The position numbers and the translations under genes were made by a program. The notes below the pieces were generated by a model. It was not told the DNA's origin and ran no database searches. It saw nothing but the letters and a program-made list of their open reading frames with translations. From Sporomusa malonica (lineage in GTDB: Bacteria; Bacillota; Negativicutes; Sporomusales; Sporomusaceae): a stretch of 64,000 nt of DNA. Shown piece after piece: positions 51,528 through 60,160 of this stretch; positions within the stretch are counted from its first letter, which is position 1, and each line of letters starts with the position of its first letter. The DNA lies in NCBI RefSeq assembly GCF_900176355.1, contig NZ_FWXI01000023.1, positions 28,151 to 92,150 on the forward strand, given 5' to 3'.

Positions 51528-52934
51528 ATGGGAATCGAAAAGGAAGCACTATACAAAGTAATCTTGGACAACATGCCTGAAGGTATCAATGTGATTGACT
51601 CAGAGGGATGTATTGTCTATGCGAATAAGGCCTCTGCAAAATATGCTCATGCAGCTGATCCGGCTGATATGTTTGGTAAACCTATCACTAGGTATTATTC
51701 CAAAGCTGCTGTATTAGAAGTAATTAGTACAAGAAAGTCCATGAACGATGTAAAAATAACACATGCAAATGGTCGAACCTTTATTGTGAACGCATTTCCG
51801 GTATATTTTGAAGAGGTTTTTTTTGGCGGGGTTGCATCGTTCCGGGATATCACCGAAATAGAAGAGTTATCAAAGAAAATGGAAAGTTTGGAACTCGAGC
51901 TGGCACTTAGCCAAGGGACCGATATATTTGATATTTTTATTGGCAAATCCTGCAGTTTAAAAGGGGCTATTGATAAAGCACAACGGAGTATTGCTGCGAT
52001 TGGTGGTCCAAGACACTCGATTATTCTCGGTGAAACAGGTACGGGAAAAACCATGTTGGCCAAGGCGATGTACTATTTTGCAAAAAAGATAAAAGTAATT
52101 AAGCCAGATGCCCCTTTTATTGAAGTAAATTGTGCTCAATTTACTAATCCTGATATTGCTGTTATGGAAGTGTTTGGGACAGAGAAGGGAGCCTATACCG
52201 GCGCGACAGATAAACCAGGTTTAGTTGAGTTGGCAAACAAGGGAGTGCTCTTCTTAGACGAAGCGCATGCCTTGGTTCAACATCAGACCATGTTACTAAA
52301 GCTTATCGAGTCGGGGACGATAAGGAGAATTGGCGGCAGAACCGAGCGAGAGTTAGATTTAATCATTATTGCAGCGTCAAGTAAAAATCTAAAAAAAGAG
52401 TTTTTACCTGAATTGTATCAACGGATTGCTCAGTATCAAATTGATATACCACCTTTACGTGAGCGCAGTGACGCAGAACGTGAATCTATGTTGAATTATT
52501 TTGCAGGCCAATATATTCTACGAGCAAAAGAACGGAATAATGTTGAGCTGCAAATCGTGTTTACCAGTCAAGCCAAAGAAATCTTGCTGCACGGAGAATA
52601 CGAACGAAATATTCGTCAATTTCGGGATGTCATCTTTGCTAGTATTGATGCGGCTGCTCCATTAGTTAGTAATTTACCATATGACAGTAAAAACATGATT
52701 AAAGTGCTCGTGCTAGCCGTGCATATCCCCTTGACCATGTTAGAGTCGGATTCGTGGAAGGCTGAACCGCAGCCTGAACCTGATACTGATGGTCTTATTG
52801 ATTTGAAAATCAAAGAGCTGCATAAAAATGGATTAGGTCCTCGCAAAATAGCTTCAGAAATGCAAAAACAAGGTTATTCTATTGAGTATTACCAAGTCGC
52901 ATATAAGCTTAAAAAGATCAGATATGAATCATAG
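51528..52934 (+). CDS. Sigma-54-dependent transcriptional activator (PAS-AAA+-HTH)
   Basis: 468-residue enhancer-binding protein. Residues ~5-110 are a PAS sensor (DNMPEGINVIDSEGCIVYAN, exit FRDITEIEEL). The AAA+ domain follows with Walker A GETGTGKT (168-175), the sigma-54 contact loop GAYTGA (221-226, a Tyr variant of GAFTGA), Walker B GVLFLDEA and an Arg-finger region. The C-terminus (about 420-468) is a resolvase-like helix-turn-helix (LGPRKIASEMQKQGYSIEYY) rather than the Fis type. No receiver domain, so the PAS probably binds a ligand directly. ATG 51528 has a weak ribosome site; a longer frame opens at 51462. It is embedded among three sigma-54 promoters. Confidence 0.88.
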   Translation: MGIEKEALYKVILDNMPEGINVIDSEGCIVYANKASAKYAHAADPADMFGKPITRYYSKAAVLEVISTRKSMNDVKITHANGRTFIVNAFPVYFEEVFFGGVASFRDITEIEELSKKMESLELELALSQGTDIFDIFIGKSCSLKGAIDKAQRSIAAIGGPRHSIILGETGTGKTMLAKAMYYFAKKIKVIKPDAPFIEVNCAQFTNPDIAVMEVFGTEKGAYTGATDKPGLVELANKGVLFLDEAHALVQHQTMLLKLIESGTIRRIGGRTERELDLIIIAASSKNLKKEFLPELYQRIAQYQIDIPPLRERSDAERESMLNYFAGQYILRAKERNNVELQIVFTSQAKEILLHGEYERNIRQFRDVIFASIDAAAPLVSNLPYDSKNMIKVLVLAVHIPLTMLESDSWKAEPQPEPDTDGLIDLKIKELHKNGLGPRKIASEMQKQGYSIEYYQVAYKLKKIRYES

Positions 52935-52952
52935 TCTAAAGTTTATAATGGA

Positions 52953-52990
52953 CGGCTATCTTTTTCGCCAAAGGCAGGAGAAGATAGCCG
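52953..52990 (+). terminator. Terminator after activator gene
   Basis: CGGCTATCTT (52953-52962) pairs with AAGATAGCCG (52981-52990); the T-run after it is weak. Confidence 0.6.
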
Positions 52991-53035
52991 CCTATTTGTA
53001 TGCTAGTATAACGTTTGTGAGAGAATGTGTTGTAT

Positions 53036-53048
53036 TTTTCTAACAAAA
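53036..53048 (+). promoter_or_regulatory. Putative activator-binding site (UAS) of P2
   Basis: TTTTCTAACAAAA, identical to 56928-56940. Its first base is 104 nt before the -24 GG of P2, the same distance as at P3. AGAAAA follows 11 nt after TTTTCT, making an inverted arrangement. Confidence 0.6.
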
Positions 53049-53137
53049 TATCAGAAAATTATTACACTTTAGTGATAAATAGTTTTTCCCATAACGCAAA
53101 ATGCTGATTATTCAGGATTTTTTGTATCTTGAATCTA

Positions 53138-53154
53138 TTGGCACGATACTTGCG
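53138..53154 (+). promoter_or_regulatory. Sigma-54 promoter P2
   Basis: TTGGCACGATACTTGCG matches the TGGCAC-N5-TTGC consensus perfectly, GG at 53140 and GC at 53152. It serves the LarA-panB-transporter genes. Confidence 0.9.
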
Positions 53155-53217
53155 ATTTAATATGTCAGCTAGCTAGCAGTGAAAAAGTAAAATTAAGGAG
53201 GGGTACGAATCTAACTC

Positions 53218-54519
53218 ATGGAAACAAGAACTTTTAATTTAAAGTACGGGCAGGGAGAAGTGAATTTTTCCATTCCCAAAGACCAATTATTACATGAAGT
53301 TCTCGGAGTTGACTATCCACCCATTAGCAACGTTGCTGAAGCCATCCAACACGTTCTTGAGCATCCGATCGATTCTCCGCCCCTAAAAGAACTGGTCAAG
53401 CCAGGTGAAAAAGTTGTCTTATGTGTGAGTGACATAACGCGAGGTTGGCAAAACATGTCGGTAATTCTGCCTTTCATTCTTGATGCTCTTAACCAAGGCG
53501 GGGTATCTGATAATGATGTTACAATTATCATTGCGGTCGGTGGACACCGCCAAAATACTCAGGAAGAGTTTATCAAGCTCTGTGGCAAAGACGTCTTTGA
53601 CCGGGTGAAGATTGTAAATCACGACGCGTGGGATGAGAGTAATCTTGTCTATATGGGTAAAACCAGCCGAAATACTGAAGTGTGGATAAACCGACTGGTA
53701 GTTGAGGCCAATAAGGTCATCCTAACCGGAGGTATTATCTACCACTATATGTGCGGTTATGGCGGTGGCCGCAAGAGCATATTGCCTGGGGTAAGTTCCA
53801 TAAAAACAATTAGGCAAAATCATCTATTGGCACTTGGGCCAAATCTAGGAGATGGCTCTGACCCCAATGCTGTTTCAGCCCGGACGCGGGGTTGCAACGG
53901 CCATGAGGACATGATGGAGATTGCCGCCTTCGTACAGGCGGACTTTTTAATAAATATGGTGCCTACCGTCACAGGCGAATATGCAGGGGTCTTTGCCGGT
54001 AACTGGGTATCTGCCTGGCAGGAAGGGACTAAACTTGTAGACAGAATCTACGGTGTTCCCATTGAGGCAAAGGCAGATATTGTAATTGCATCTGCCGGCG
54101 GTTTTCCTAAAGACATCAATCTGTATCAGACTGGTAAACCCATGGATAATGCCTGCTATGCCGTCAAAGATGGCGGAGTTGTCATTATTCTGAGTGAATG
54201 TGCCGACATTAACGAACCGATCGAGTTTACTGAATGGTTCCAATATGGGTCCAAACTTGAGATGGAGAAAGCTCTGCGGGCGAAATTTACAATCCCGGGG
54301 TGGGTAGCTTTCCGTGAAGTTGAATGCGGGGGAAAAGCAACATTCATTATGGTCACGAAGCCGGAGAATGAAGCATTTATCCGCAAAGCTAATATGATTC
54401 CAGTTACAAATATTGATGACGCGTTGCGCTTGGCTTACGAAAAGTGTGGTACGGAAAATCCTAAGATCACAGTTATGCCGCACGGAGCAAATACATTGCC
54501 GCAGCTAAAAGAAGGATAG
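53218..54519 (+). CDS. Nickel-dependent lactate racemase family protein (LarA homolog)
   Basis: 433 residues with the whole LarA motif set. D72 lies in VSDITRG, H110 in VGGHRQN, H135 in NHDAWDE, H176 in IYHYMCG, K186 in GGGRKSILPG and H202 in RQNHLL; these match the catalytic and nickel-pincer (NPN) cofactor-binding residues D72, H108, K184 and H200 known from Lactiplantibacillus LarA. So it would racemise or epimerise a 2-hydroxy acid using the NPN cofactor; the larB, larC and larE genes for that cofactor are not in this window. ATG at 53218 is the only possible start (TAA two codons before); AAGGAGGGG is unusually far, about 14 nt. Confidence 0.85.
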   Translation: METRTFNLKYGQGEVNFSIPKDQLLHEVLGVDYPPISNVAEAIQHVLEHPIDSPPLKELVKPGEKVVLCVSDITRGWQNMSVILPFILDALNQGGVSDNDVTIIIAVGGHRQNTQEEFIKLCGKDVFDRVKIVNHDAWDESNLVYMGKTSRNTEVWINRLVVEANKVILTGGIIYHYMCGYGGGRKSILPGVSSIKTIRQNHLLALGPNLGDGSDPNAVSARTRGCNGHEDMMEIAAFVQADFLINMVPTVTGEYAGVFAGNWVSAWQEGTKLVDRIYGVPIEAKADIVIASAGGFPKDINLYQTGKPMDNACYAVKDGGVVIILSECADINEPIEFTEWFQYGSKLEMEKALRAKFTIPGWVAFREVECGGKATFIMVTKPENEAFIRKANMIPVTNIDDALRLAYEKCGTENPKITVMPHGANTLPQLKEG

Positions 54520-54609
54520 AGAAGCGAATGATTCTGATTCAGGGGGATCTGGCTTAGATAGAGTGTATTATTATTCAACCTAATAATTTAAGATAGGTGG
54601 GGTATTTAT

Positions 54610-55467
54610 ATGGCGAAAAAGACAATCAACGATTTCAATCAGATGGTAGAAGCTGGAGAGAAAATCACATATTTAACAGCATATGACTATCTAACAGCAA
54701 AGATGGTAGAAAAAGCTGGCATCGACATGATTCTGGTTGGTGATTCTCTAGGTATGGTTACATTGGGCTATGACACAACGTTCCCTGTTACCATGGACGA
54801 CATGATCCGGCACAGCCAAGCAGTGCGCAGGGGCGCACCGAATACCTTTATCGTAGGTGATATGCCTTATATGTCCTATCAGGTTTCTGATAAGGCAGCC
54901 ATCGCTAATGCCGGTCGCTTTATTAAAGAAGCCGGTGTTGATTGTATCAAGCTTGAGGGCGGCGGCGAAATGATCTGTAAACGGGTTAAAGCCATCCAGG
55001 AAGCTGGTATTCTTGTCATGGGGCACATTGGTCTTACCCCGCAATTCATGGGACAAATTGGTGGATATAAAGCACAAGGCCGTAGTGCTGCTGACGCAAT
55101 GAAGCTAGTAAACCAGGCTAAACTGATAGAAGAAGCGGGGGCATTCAGCATATTAGTGGAGGGCGTACCGACTGCTGTTGGTAAAGCTATTACCGAAAGA
55201 GCCGGAATCCCAATTCTGGGTATCGGTGCAGGTTCCTTCACTCATGGCCAATTGTTGATATTTGCTGACATGGTTGGCCTGTACGATAACTTCACGCCGA
55301 AGTTTGTAAAAAAATACGCTAGTGTTAACGAAGTAATTACCAACGCATTTAAAGAGTATGTGAAAGAAGTTAAGGAAAACCAGTTTCCGATTGATGGTGT
55401 ACATACATACGGCCAAAAGGAGGAAGATGTAAAAGAATTCCTGGCATTACTGGACAAACCGAAATAG
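54610..55467 (+). CDS. panB: Ketopantoate hydroxymethyltransferase family (divergent PanB)
   Basis: 285-residue barrel enzyme of the PanB family, which adds a methylene-THF one-carbon unit to 3-methyl-2-oxobutanoate. Metal and catalytic residues are kept: D45 in VGDSLGM, D84 in VGDMPYM, K114 and E116 in IKLEGGG, E184 in VEGVPTA. It departs from typical PanB in the loop GAGSFTHGQ, where most have an Asp and Cys (GAGxxCDGQ), and panC and panD are absent nearby. Sigma-54 control beside transporters suggests a catabolic role, perhaps the reverse reaction. ATG 54610 follows TAGGTGGGG. Confidence 0.82.
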   Translation: MAKKTINDFNQMVEAGEKITYLTAYDYLTAKMVEKAGIDMILVGDSLGMVTLGYDTTFPVTMDDMIRHSQAVRRGAPNTFIVGDMPYMSYQVSDKAAIANAGRFIKEAGVDCIKLEGGGEMICKRVKAIQEAGILVMGHIGLTPQFMGQIGGYKAQGRSAADAMKLVNQAKLIEEAGAFSILVEGVPTAVGKAITERAGIPILGIGAGSFTHGQLLIFADMVGLYDNFTPKFVKKYASVNEVITNAFKEYVKEVKENQFPIDGVHTYGQKEEDVKEFLALLDKPK

Positions 55468-55609
55468 TTTGGCGGTTGACAAAATTTGGTCGGGCCATCT
55501 CCTGTGAGTGATGGCCCGATACATACGTTAACGAGAAAGTTCGGAGGTGAACGTACTAGTCAGGCGTGAGTTAGTCGTAGTATCAAAGCAAGGAGTTGAT
55601 ATATGCATA

Positions 55610-56899
55610 GTGGATAATCAAGTTGTTATTGCTTTAGCAGTTTTTCTTGTTGTGTACGCAGTCATTATTTCAGAGAAAATTCACCGGACAGTCATAGCCA
55701 TGGCAGGCGCGATGACCGTAATTGGTTTGGGGGTTCTAACCCAGGAGCGAGCCATCCAGCATATCGATTTTAATACCATCGGGCTTTTAGTCGGCATGAT
55801 GATTATTGTCAATATTACCGCAGAAACAGGTGTGTTCAACTATTTGGCCATATGGTCGGCCAAGAAAGTGAATGCTGACCCTGTAAAGCTCTTCATTGCT
55901 CTAAGTACGCTGACGGCTGTTTGTTCTGCTCTTTTGGATAATGTGACAACAGTATTGCTTACAGTCCCAGTTACCATCAGTATAACAAGCCAGCTAAAAG
56001 TACCGCCAACCCCTTATCTGATCGCACAGATATTATCGTCTAACATTGGGGGAACAGCTACTCTTATTGGCGATCCGCCGAACATCATGATTGGGAGTGC
56101 TGTGAAGGAGTTAACCTTCATGGCATTTGTGGACAACCTGACGGCAGTCGCATTTCTAATCCACTTTGTCACAATCGCGATATTAGTGTGGATATATCGT
56201 GATAAACTAAAAGCCCCAGACGAGCTGCGGGCAAAAATAATGCAGCTTGATGAAACCAAACAATTGCACAATAATAAGCTTCTTCAGACATGCCTGTTTG
56301 TATTGACGCTTACGATAGGGATGTTCGTAGCCCATCAATATCTCCATCTTGATTCTGCTACAGTAGCTCTTATTGGTGCCAGTTTGCTGCTTCTCCTGAC
56401 TGCCGGGCAGTCTGAACGTAACTTGGAGCACATCTTTAACAAGATCGAATGGGTTGCGTTATTCTTTTTTATTGGTTTATTTGTGATTGTCGGTGGGCTG
56501 GTGGATACCGGCATCATCTCATTCTTGGCAGGCAAGGCCATTGAGTTTACTTCCGGCAATCTTGTTGCAACTTCGTTACTGGTCCTTTGGTTTAGTGCAA
56601 TTGCTTCGGCTTTTGTTGATAATATCCCGTTTGTTGCAACGATGATTCCCTTAATCAAAGATCTTGGCAGTCTCGGAATAACCAATCTTGAACCAATCTG
56701 GTGGAGCTTATCCCTTGGATCCTGTCTTGGGGGTAATGGTACAATTATCGGAGCTAGCGCTAATATCATTGTTGCAGGTATGGCCGCTCAGCAGGGGTAT
56801 CATATTACATTTCGCAGCTATTTCAAGATTGCTTTTCCGCTTATGCTGTTATCCATCTGTATGAGCACTGTATATGTTGTTATCCGCTATCTAATGTAA
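55610..56899 (+). CDS. ArsB/NhaD-type (ion transporter superfamily) membrane transporter
   Basis: About 429 residues and eleven to twelve membrane segments. Family marks: VYAVIISEKIHRTVIAMAGA near the start, SALLDNVTTVLLTVPV and the repeat counterpart SAFVDNIPFVATMIPL, plus GGTATLIGDPPNIMIG and GGNGTIIGASANIIVAG. Transports an anion or exchanges Na+/H+; the substrate is unknown, perhaps an organic acid given its neighbours. I prefer GTG 55610, where family proteins begin; a frame with GTG at 55547 overlaps its own ribosome site. A strong AAGGAG precedes a four-codon ATG frame (55602-55616) overlapping the GTG. Confidence 0.78.
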   Translation: MDNQVVIALAVFLVVYAVIISEKIHRTVIAMAGAMTVIGLGVLTQERAIQHIDFNTIGLLVGMMIIVNITAETGVFNYLAIWSAKKVNADPVKLFIALSTLTAVCSALLDNVTTVLLTVPVTISITSQLKVPPTPYLIAQILSSNIGGTATLIGDPPNIMIGSAVKELTFMAFVDNLTAVAFLIHFVTIAILVWIYRDKLKAPDELRAKIMQLDETKQLHNNKLLQTCLFVLTLTIGMFVAHQYLHLDSATVALIGASLLLLLTAGQSERNLEHIFNKIEWVALFFFIGLFVIVGGLVDTGIISFLAGKAIEFTSGNLVATSLLVLWFSAIASAFVDNIPFVATMIPLIKDLGSLGITNLEPIWWSLSLGSCLGGNGTIIGASANIIVAGMAAQQGYHITFRSYFKIAFPLMLLSICMSTVYVVIRYLM

Positions 56900-56927
56900 T
56901 GTTAGAATAGTGTTAGAATTTTTAGAC

Positions 56928-56940
56928 TTTTCTAACAAAA
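56928..56940 (+). promoter_or_regulatory. Putative activator-binding site (UAS) of P3
   Basis: TTTTCTAACAAAA, identical to 53036-53048 and 104 nt before the -24 GG of P3. Here TGTTAGAA (56911-56918) and TTCTAACA (56930-56937) form an 8-bp inverted repeat around it. Confidence 0.65.
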
Positions 56941-57030
56941 ATGTAACAGTATGGTGCTGGGAAAAAGCTGACTTTTTGCAATTGCGTGCAAGTTACCTCG
57001 GGATTGTGAGTGTTGCAACCCCTAGAGTCT

Positions 57031-57046
57031 TGGCATGTTTTTTGCA
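57031..57046 (+). promoter_or_regulatory. Sigma-54 promoter P3
   Basis: TGGCATGTTTTTTGCA, GG at 57032 and GC at 57044, 12-nt spacing; 38 bp before the TRAP binding-protein gene. Confidence 0.88.
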
Positions 57047-57083
57047 ATAAGTATCATTAAATTCTATTTTGGGAGGTATTTTG

Positions 57084-58100
57084 GTGAAAAAGAAAACGGC
57101 ATGCTTCTTGGTATTGATTCTCATGTTATCGGTAGCACTGGTCGGCTGCGGGGGAAGTAGTAAAGTTAAAAGTGATGCGAAAGACAATCAGGCAGTGACC
57201 ACCATCAAGGTAGGGCATGTGTTGGCGCCGGATCACCCTTACACGCTTGGACTCAAAAAATTTGCTGAACTCATGGATAAGAAGACTAATGGTAAAGTAA
57301 AAGTAAATGTATTTCATAGCTCGCAGCTTGGCAACGAACGGGACATGATTGAAGCCCTGCAGCTCGGAACTCAGCAGATGGCGCTTGTTTCGACTGCACC
57401 TCTGGCCAGCTTTACTAAGCAGTTTCTAGTGTTCGACTTGCCATTTATGTTTGATAATTATCAAGGCGCCTATAAAGTGCTTGACGGCGAAATCGGCAAA
57501 AGCTTGCTAAAAACCCTTGAATCCCAGGGTATTGTTGGTTTGAATTACTGGGAGAATGGCTACCGCCATGTAACCAACAGCAAGCGACCTATCAATAAGC
57601 CTGAAGATCTTGCTGGTTTGAAGATCCGTTTGATGGAAAACCCCATCCATATGGACACCTTTAAGGCTATGGGTGCCAACCCGCTGCCAATGGCTTTCGG
57701 CGAACTGTTTACAGCTCTGCAGCAAGGTACTATTGACGCTCAGGAAAATCCTGTGCCGATCATTTGGACTTCCCGTTTCTATGAAGTGCAAAAGTACGGT
57801 TCGCTCACTGGTCATTTCTATGCAGCAGCACCGCTACTTGTTTCTCAGAAATTCTATCAGGGCTTGCCGGCAGACCAACAAAAAGCTTTGATGGAAGCTG
57901 CAAATGAAGCACGTGACTATGAGCGCCAATTGCTAGCTGAGCAGAATAAAGACTTCATAAGTAAGCTGAAAGAGAAAGGCATGCAGATTCTTGAAGTTGA
58001 CAAAGCGCCGTTTAAAGCTGCAGTCCAGAGCGTGTGGAAGCAGTATGAATCTACTATTGGCAAAGACTTGATTGATAAAGTACTAAACGGTCAGAAGTAA
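57084..58100 (+). CDS. dctP: TRAP transporter substrate-binding lipoprotein (DctP family)
   Basis: 338-residue periplasmic-type binding protein. The signal ends in LVGCGG, so it is a lipoprotein in this setting. Core motifs: IKVGHVLAPDHPYTLGLKKF, VFHSSQLGNERDMIEALQLG, and the carboxylate-binding Arg region LKIRLMENPIHMDTFKAMGA with later GTIDAQENPV. This group binds small organic acids. GTG at 57084 follows GGGAGG by 7 nt; a TTG one codon before is possible. First of the dctP-Q-M set. Confidence 0.92.
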   Translation: MKKKTACFLVLILMLSVALVGCGGSSKVKSDAKDNQAVTTIKVGHVLAPDHPYTLGLKKFAELMDKKTNGKVKVNVFHSSQLGNERDMIEALQLGTQQMALVSTAPLASFTKQFLVFDLPFMFDNYQGAYKVLDGEIGKSLLKTLESQGIVGLNYWENGYRHVTNSKRPINKPEDLAGLKIRLMENPIHMDTFKAMGANPLPMAFGELFTALQQGTIDAQENPVPIIWTSRFYEVQKYGSLTGHFYAAAPLLVSQKFYQGLPADQQKALMEAANEARDYERQLLAEQNKDFISKLKEKGMQILEVDKAPFKAAVQSVWKQYESTIGKDLIDKVLNGQK

Positions 58101-58172
58101 TCTAAAAGACATGTTGACAAGGCAAGCTAGCAAGCTAGCTTGCCTTACTTACAAGGAGGGGAATTTCCGAGG

Positions 58173-58643
58173 ATGAAGCAACTATTCGACAATCTCGAGG
58201 ATTACCTATGTATCTCTTTGCTTGTTGTAATGTCGCTGGTAGTTTTTTTGCAGATTTTATCAAGGTTTGTGTTCAATATACCTCTCCGCTGGACCGAGGA
58301 GTTCGCAGTCTTTTTATTGGCGTGGGTATCATTTCTGGGCGCGAGTGTAGGTGTAAAGCGTTGGGCCCACATTGGTGTTGAAGCCTTTGTTTTATTGCTG
58401 CCCAAGAAAATGCAGCACGTTGTTAAGCTATTATCCTTGGTGCTCAGTGCTATCTTCTTTGCGATTATGCTATATTACGGTATTGAGATTGTACTAAAGC
58501 AGGTTGCTACAGGGCAGGTATCGGCAGCCATGCGGATTCCAATGTACTTAGCGTATCTTTCAGTACCGGTTGGTGCAACATTTATGCTTATACGAACTAT
58601 CCAATTGTTCCTAACTATGGCAAGGAAAGGAGTACAGGCGTAA
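58173..58643 (+). CDS. dctQ: TRAP transporter small permease (DctQ family)
   Basis: 156 residues with four membrane helices, the usual DctQ design; RFVFNIPLRWTEEFAVFLLAWVSFLGA is the family signature. It works with the large permease and binding protein in Na+-driven organic acid uptake. I take ATG 58173; a longer frame opens at 58140 but covers the AAGGAGGGG site. It abuts dctM with no gap. Confidence 0.9.
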   Translation: MKQLFDNLEDYLCISLLVVMSLVVFLQILSRFVFNIPLRWTEEFAVFLLAWVSFLGASVGVKRWAHIGVEAFVLLLPKKMQHVVKLLSLVLSAIFFAIMLYYGIEIVLKQVATGQVSAAMRIPMYLAYLSVPVGATFMLIRTIQLFLTMARKGVQA

Positions 58644-59921
58644 ATGGAGATATTGTTATTTGGAGCTTTTGTCGCTCTAGCTGTGTTAGGTCTGCCTATC
58701 GCAGTTGTTTTAGGTCTGTCTTCTGCAATTGGCTTAATTCTTGGTACTGATGTCCCGCTTACGGTAATTGCCCAGCGCATGTTTACTGCAGCATCTTCCT
58801 TTCCCTTAATGGCAATTCCTTTCTTTATGATTGCCGGTGCACTAATGGAAGGTGGTGGCATATCCAAACGTCTCATTCACCTGGCTAATACTTTGATGGG
58901 GGCTACTACCGGCGGTTTGGCCCTAGTGGCAATTCTAACCTGCATGTTTTTTGCGGCTATCTCCGGCTCAGGCCCGGCGACAGTTGCGGCTATCGGCAGT
59001 ATTATGATCCCGGCCATGGTCAAAGCAGGCTATGATATGGCTTTTTCTTCGGCAATCATGGCAGCAGCAGGATCTATCGGAATTATTATTCCACCCAGCA
59101 TACCTATGGTAACCTATGGCGTTGTCGGTGGCGTATCTATCGGGTCTATGTTTCTTGCCGGTGTCATACCTGGAATTATCTATGGTGGCGCTTTAATGGC
59201 AGTGGCTTATTACATCTCCAAGAAACGTGGTTATAAAGGAACTGGCGAATTTAGCTTTAAAGAACTGTTAATTGCCTTTAAAGATGCCTTTTGGGCACTT
59301 TTGATGCCAGTCATTATTCTTGGCGGCATTTACGGTGGCATTTTCACCCCGACTGAAGCTGCGTGTGTAGCTGTGTTTTACGGGCTTTTTGTTGGCTTAT
59401 TTATTTATCGCGAACTAAATTTCAACAATCTCGGCCGATTACTGGTCAACTCAGCAGTTAGCACATCAATTGTAATGTTTATTATTGCTACTGCTTCGGT
59501 GTTCGGCTGGATTATGGCCAGTGAGCAGATTCCCGACCGGGTTGCCCAGATGTTTATGGATTTCTCGGACAATCCCATGGTAATACTATTATTAATCAAT
59601 ATACTGCTCTTAATTGTTGGTTGCTTTATGGAAACAAATGCCATAATCATTATCTTGGCACCGATATTCTTACCACTGGTTACCCAGATGGGAATTGATC
59701 CGATTCACTTTGGAATTATTATGGTGGTAAACACGGCGATTGGTCAGGTAACACCGCCTTTGGGTGTAAATCTCTTTGTTGCCTGCGGTCTATCCAAAAT
59801 AACCATAGAGTCTATATCTAAGGCCGTGATACCGTTCCTCTTGGCAATGATCGTAGCTATACTCATCATTACATATGTTCCTGCATTAGTAATGTACCTA
59901 CCTAACTTACTAATGAAATAA
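58644..59921 (+). CDS. dctM: TRAP transporter large permease (DctM family)
   Basis: 425 residues, about twelve membrane helices, the transport-conducting subunit. Signatures: PLMAIPFFMIAGALMEGGGISKRL, AAISGSGPATVAAIGSIMIP and the late NTAIGQVTPPLGVNLFVACGL. ATG at 58644 is directly after the dctQ stop, with AAAGGAG upstream. Last gene of the sigma-54 controlled TRAP operon. Confidence 0.95.
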   Translation: MEILLFGAFVALAVLGLPIAVVLGLSSAIGLILGTDVPLTVIAQRMFTAASSFPLMAIPFFMIAGALMEGGGISKRLIHLANTLMGATTGGLALVAILTCMFFAAISGSGPATVAAIGSIMIPAMVKAGYDMAFSSAIMAAAGSIGIIIPPSIPMVTYGVVGGVSIGSMFLAGVIPGIIYGGALMAVAYYISKKRGYKGTGEFSFKELLIAFKDAFWALLMPVIILGGIYGGIFTPTEAACVAVFYGLFVGLFIYRELNFNNLGRLLVNSAVSTSIVMFIIATASVFGWIMASEQIPDRVAQMFMDFSDNPMVILLLINILLLIVGCFMETNAIIIILAPIFLPLVTQMGIDPIHFGIIMVVNTAIGQVTPPLGVNLFVACGLSKITIESISKAVIPFLLAMIVAILIITYVPALVMYLPNLLMK

Positions 59922-59973
59922 TTACCGGTAATCAATGCCGCTTTGACTTCGTTACAATTGTGTCCTTAATACA

Positions 59974-60005
59974 GTAGGAACCGATGGTTTACCACTAGTT
60001 CCTAC
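59974..60005 (+). terminator. Hairpin after the TRAP operon
   Basis: GTAGGAAC (59974-59981) pairs with GTTCCTAC (59998-60005), without a T-run. A second weaker hairpin (AACAC 60022-60026 / GTGTT 60054-60058) is followed by TTTTTTT and is the more likely stop. Confidence 0.5.
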
Positions 60006-60160
60006 GGTATGATCATATCAAAACACTTAATGCCTTCGTTTGAGAGGTGGTAGGTGTTTTTTTATGTCCCCAAGCACATCTCAAAAGACACATAAATGAT
60101 AAGTTAATCATATTATGTAATATGGCGGCCCGTCAAATTGTATCACAAAGGAGTGTTGAA

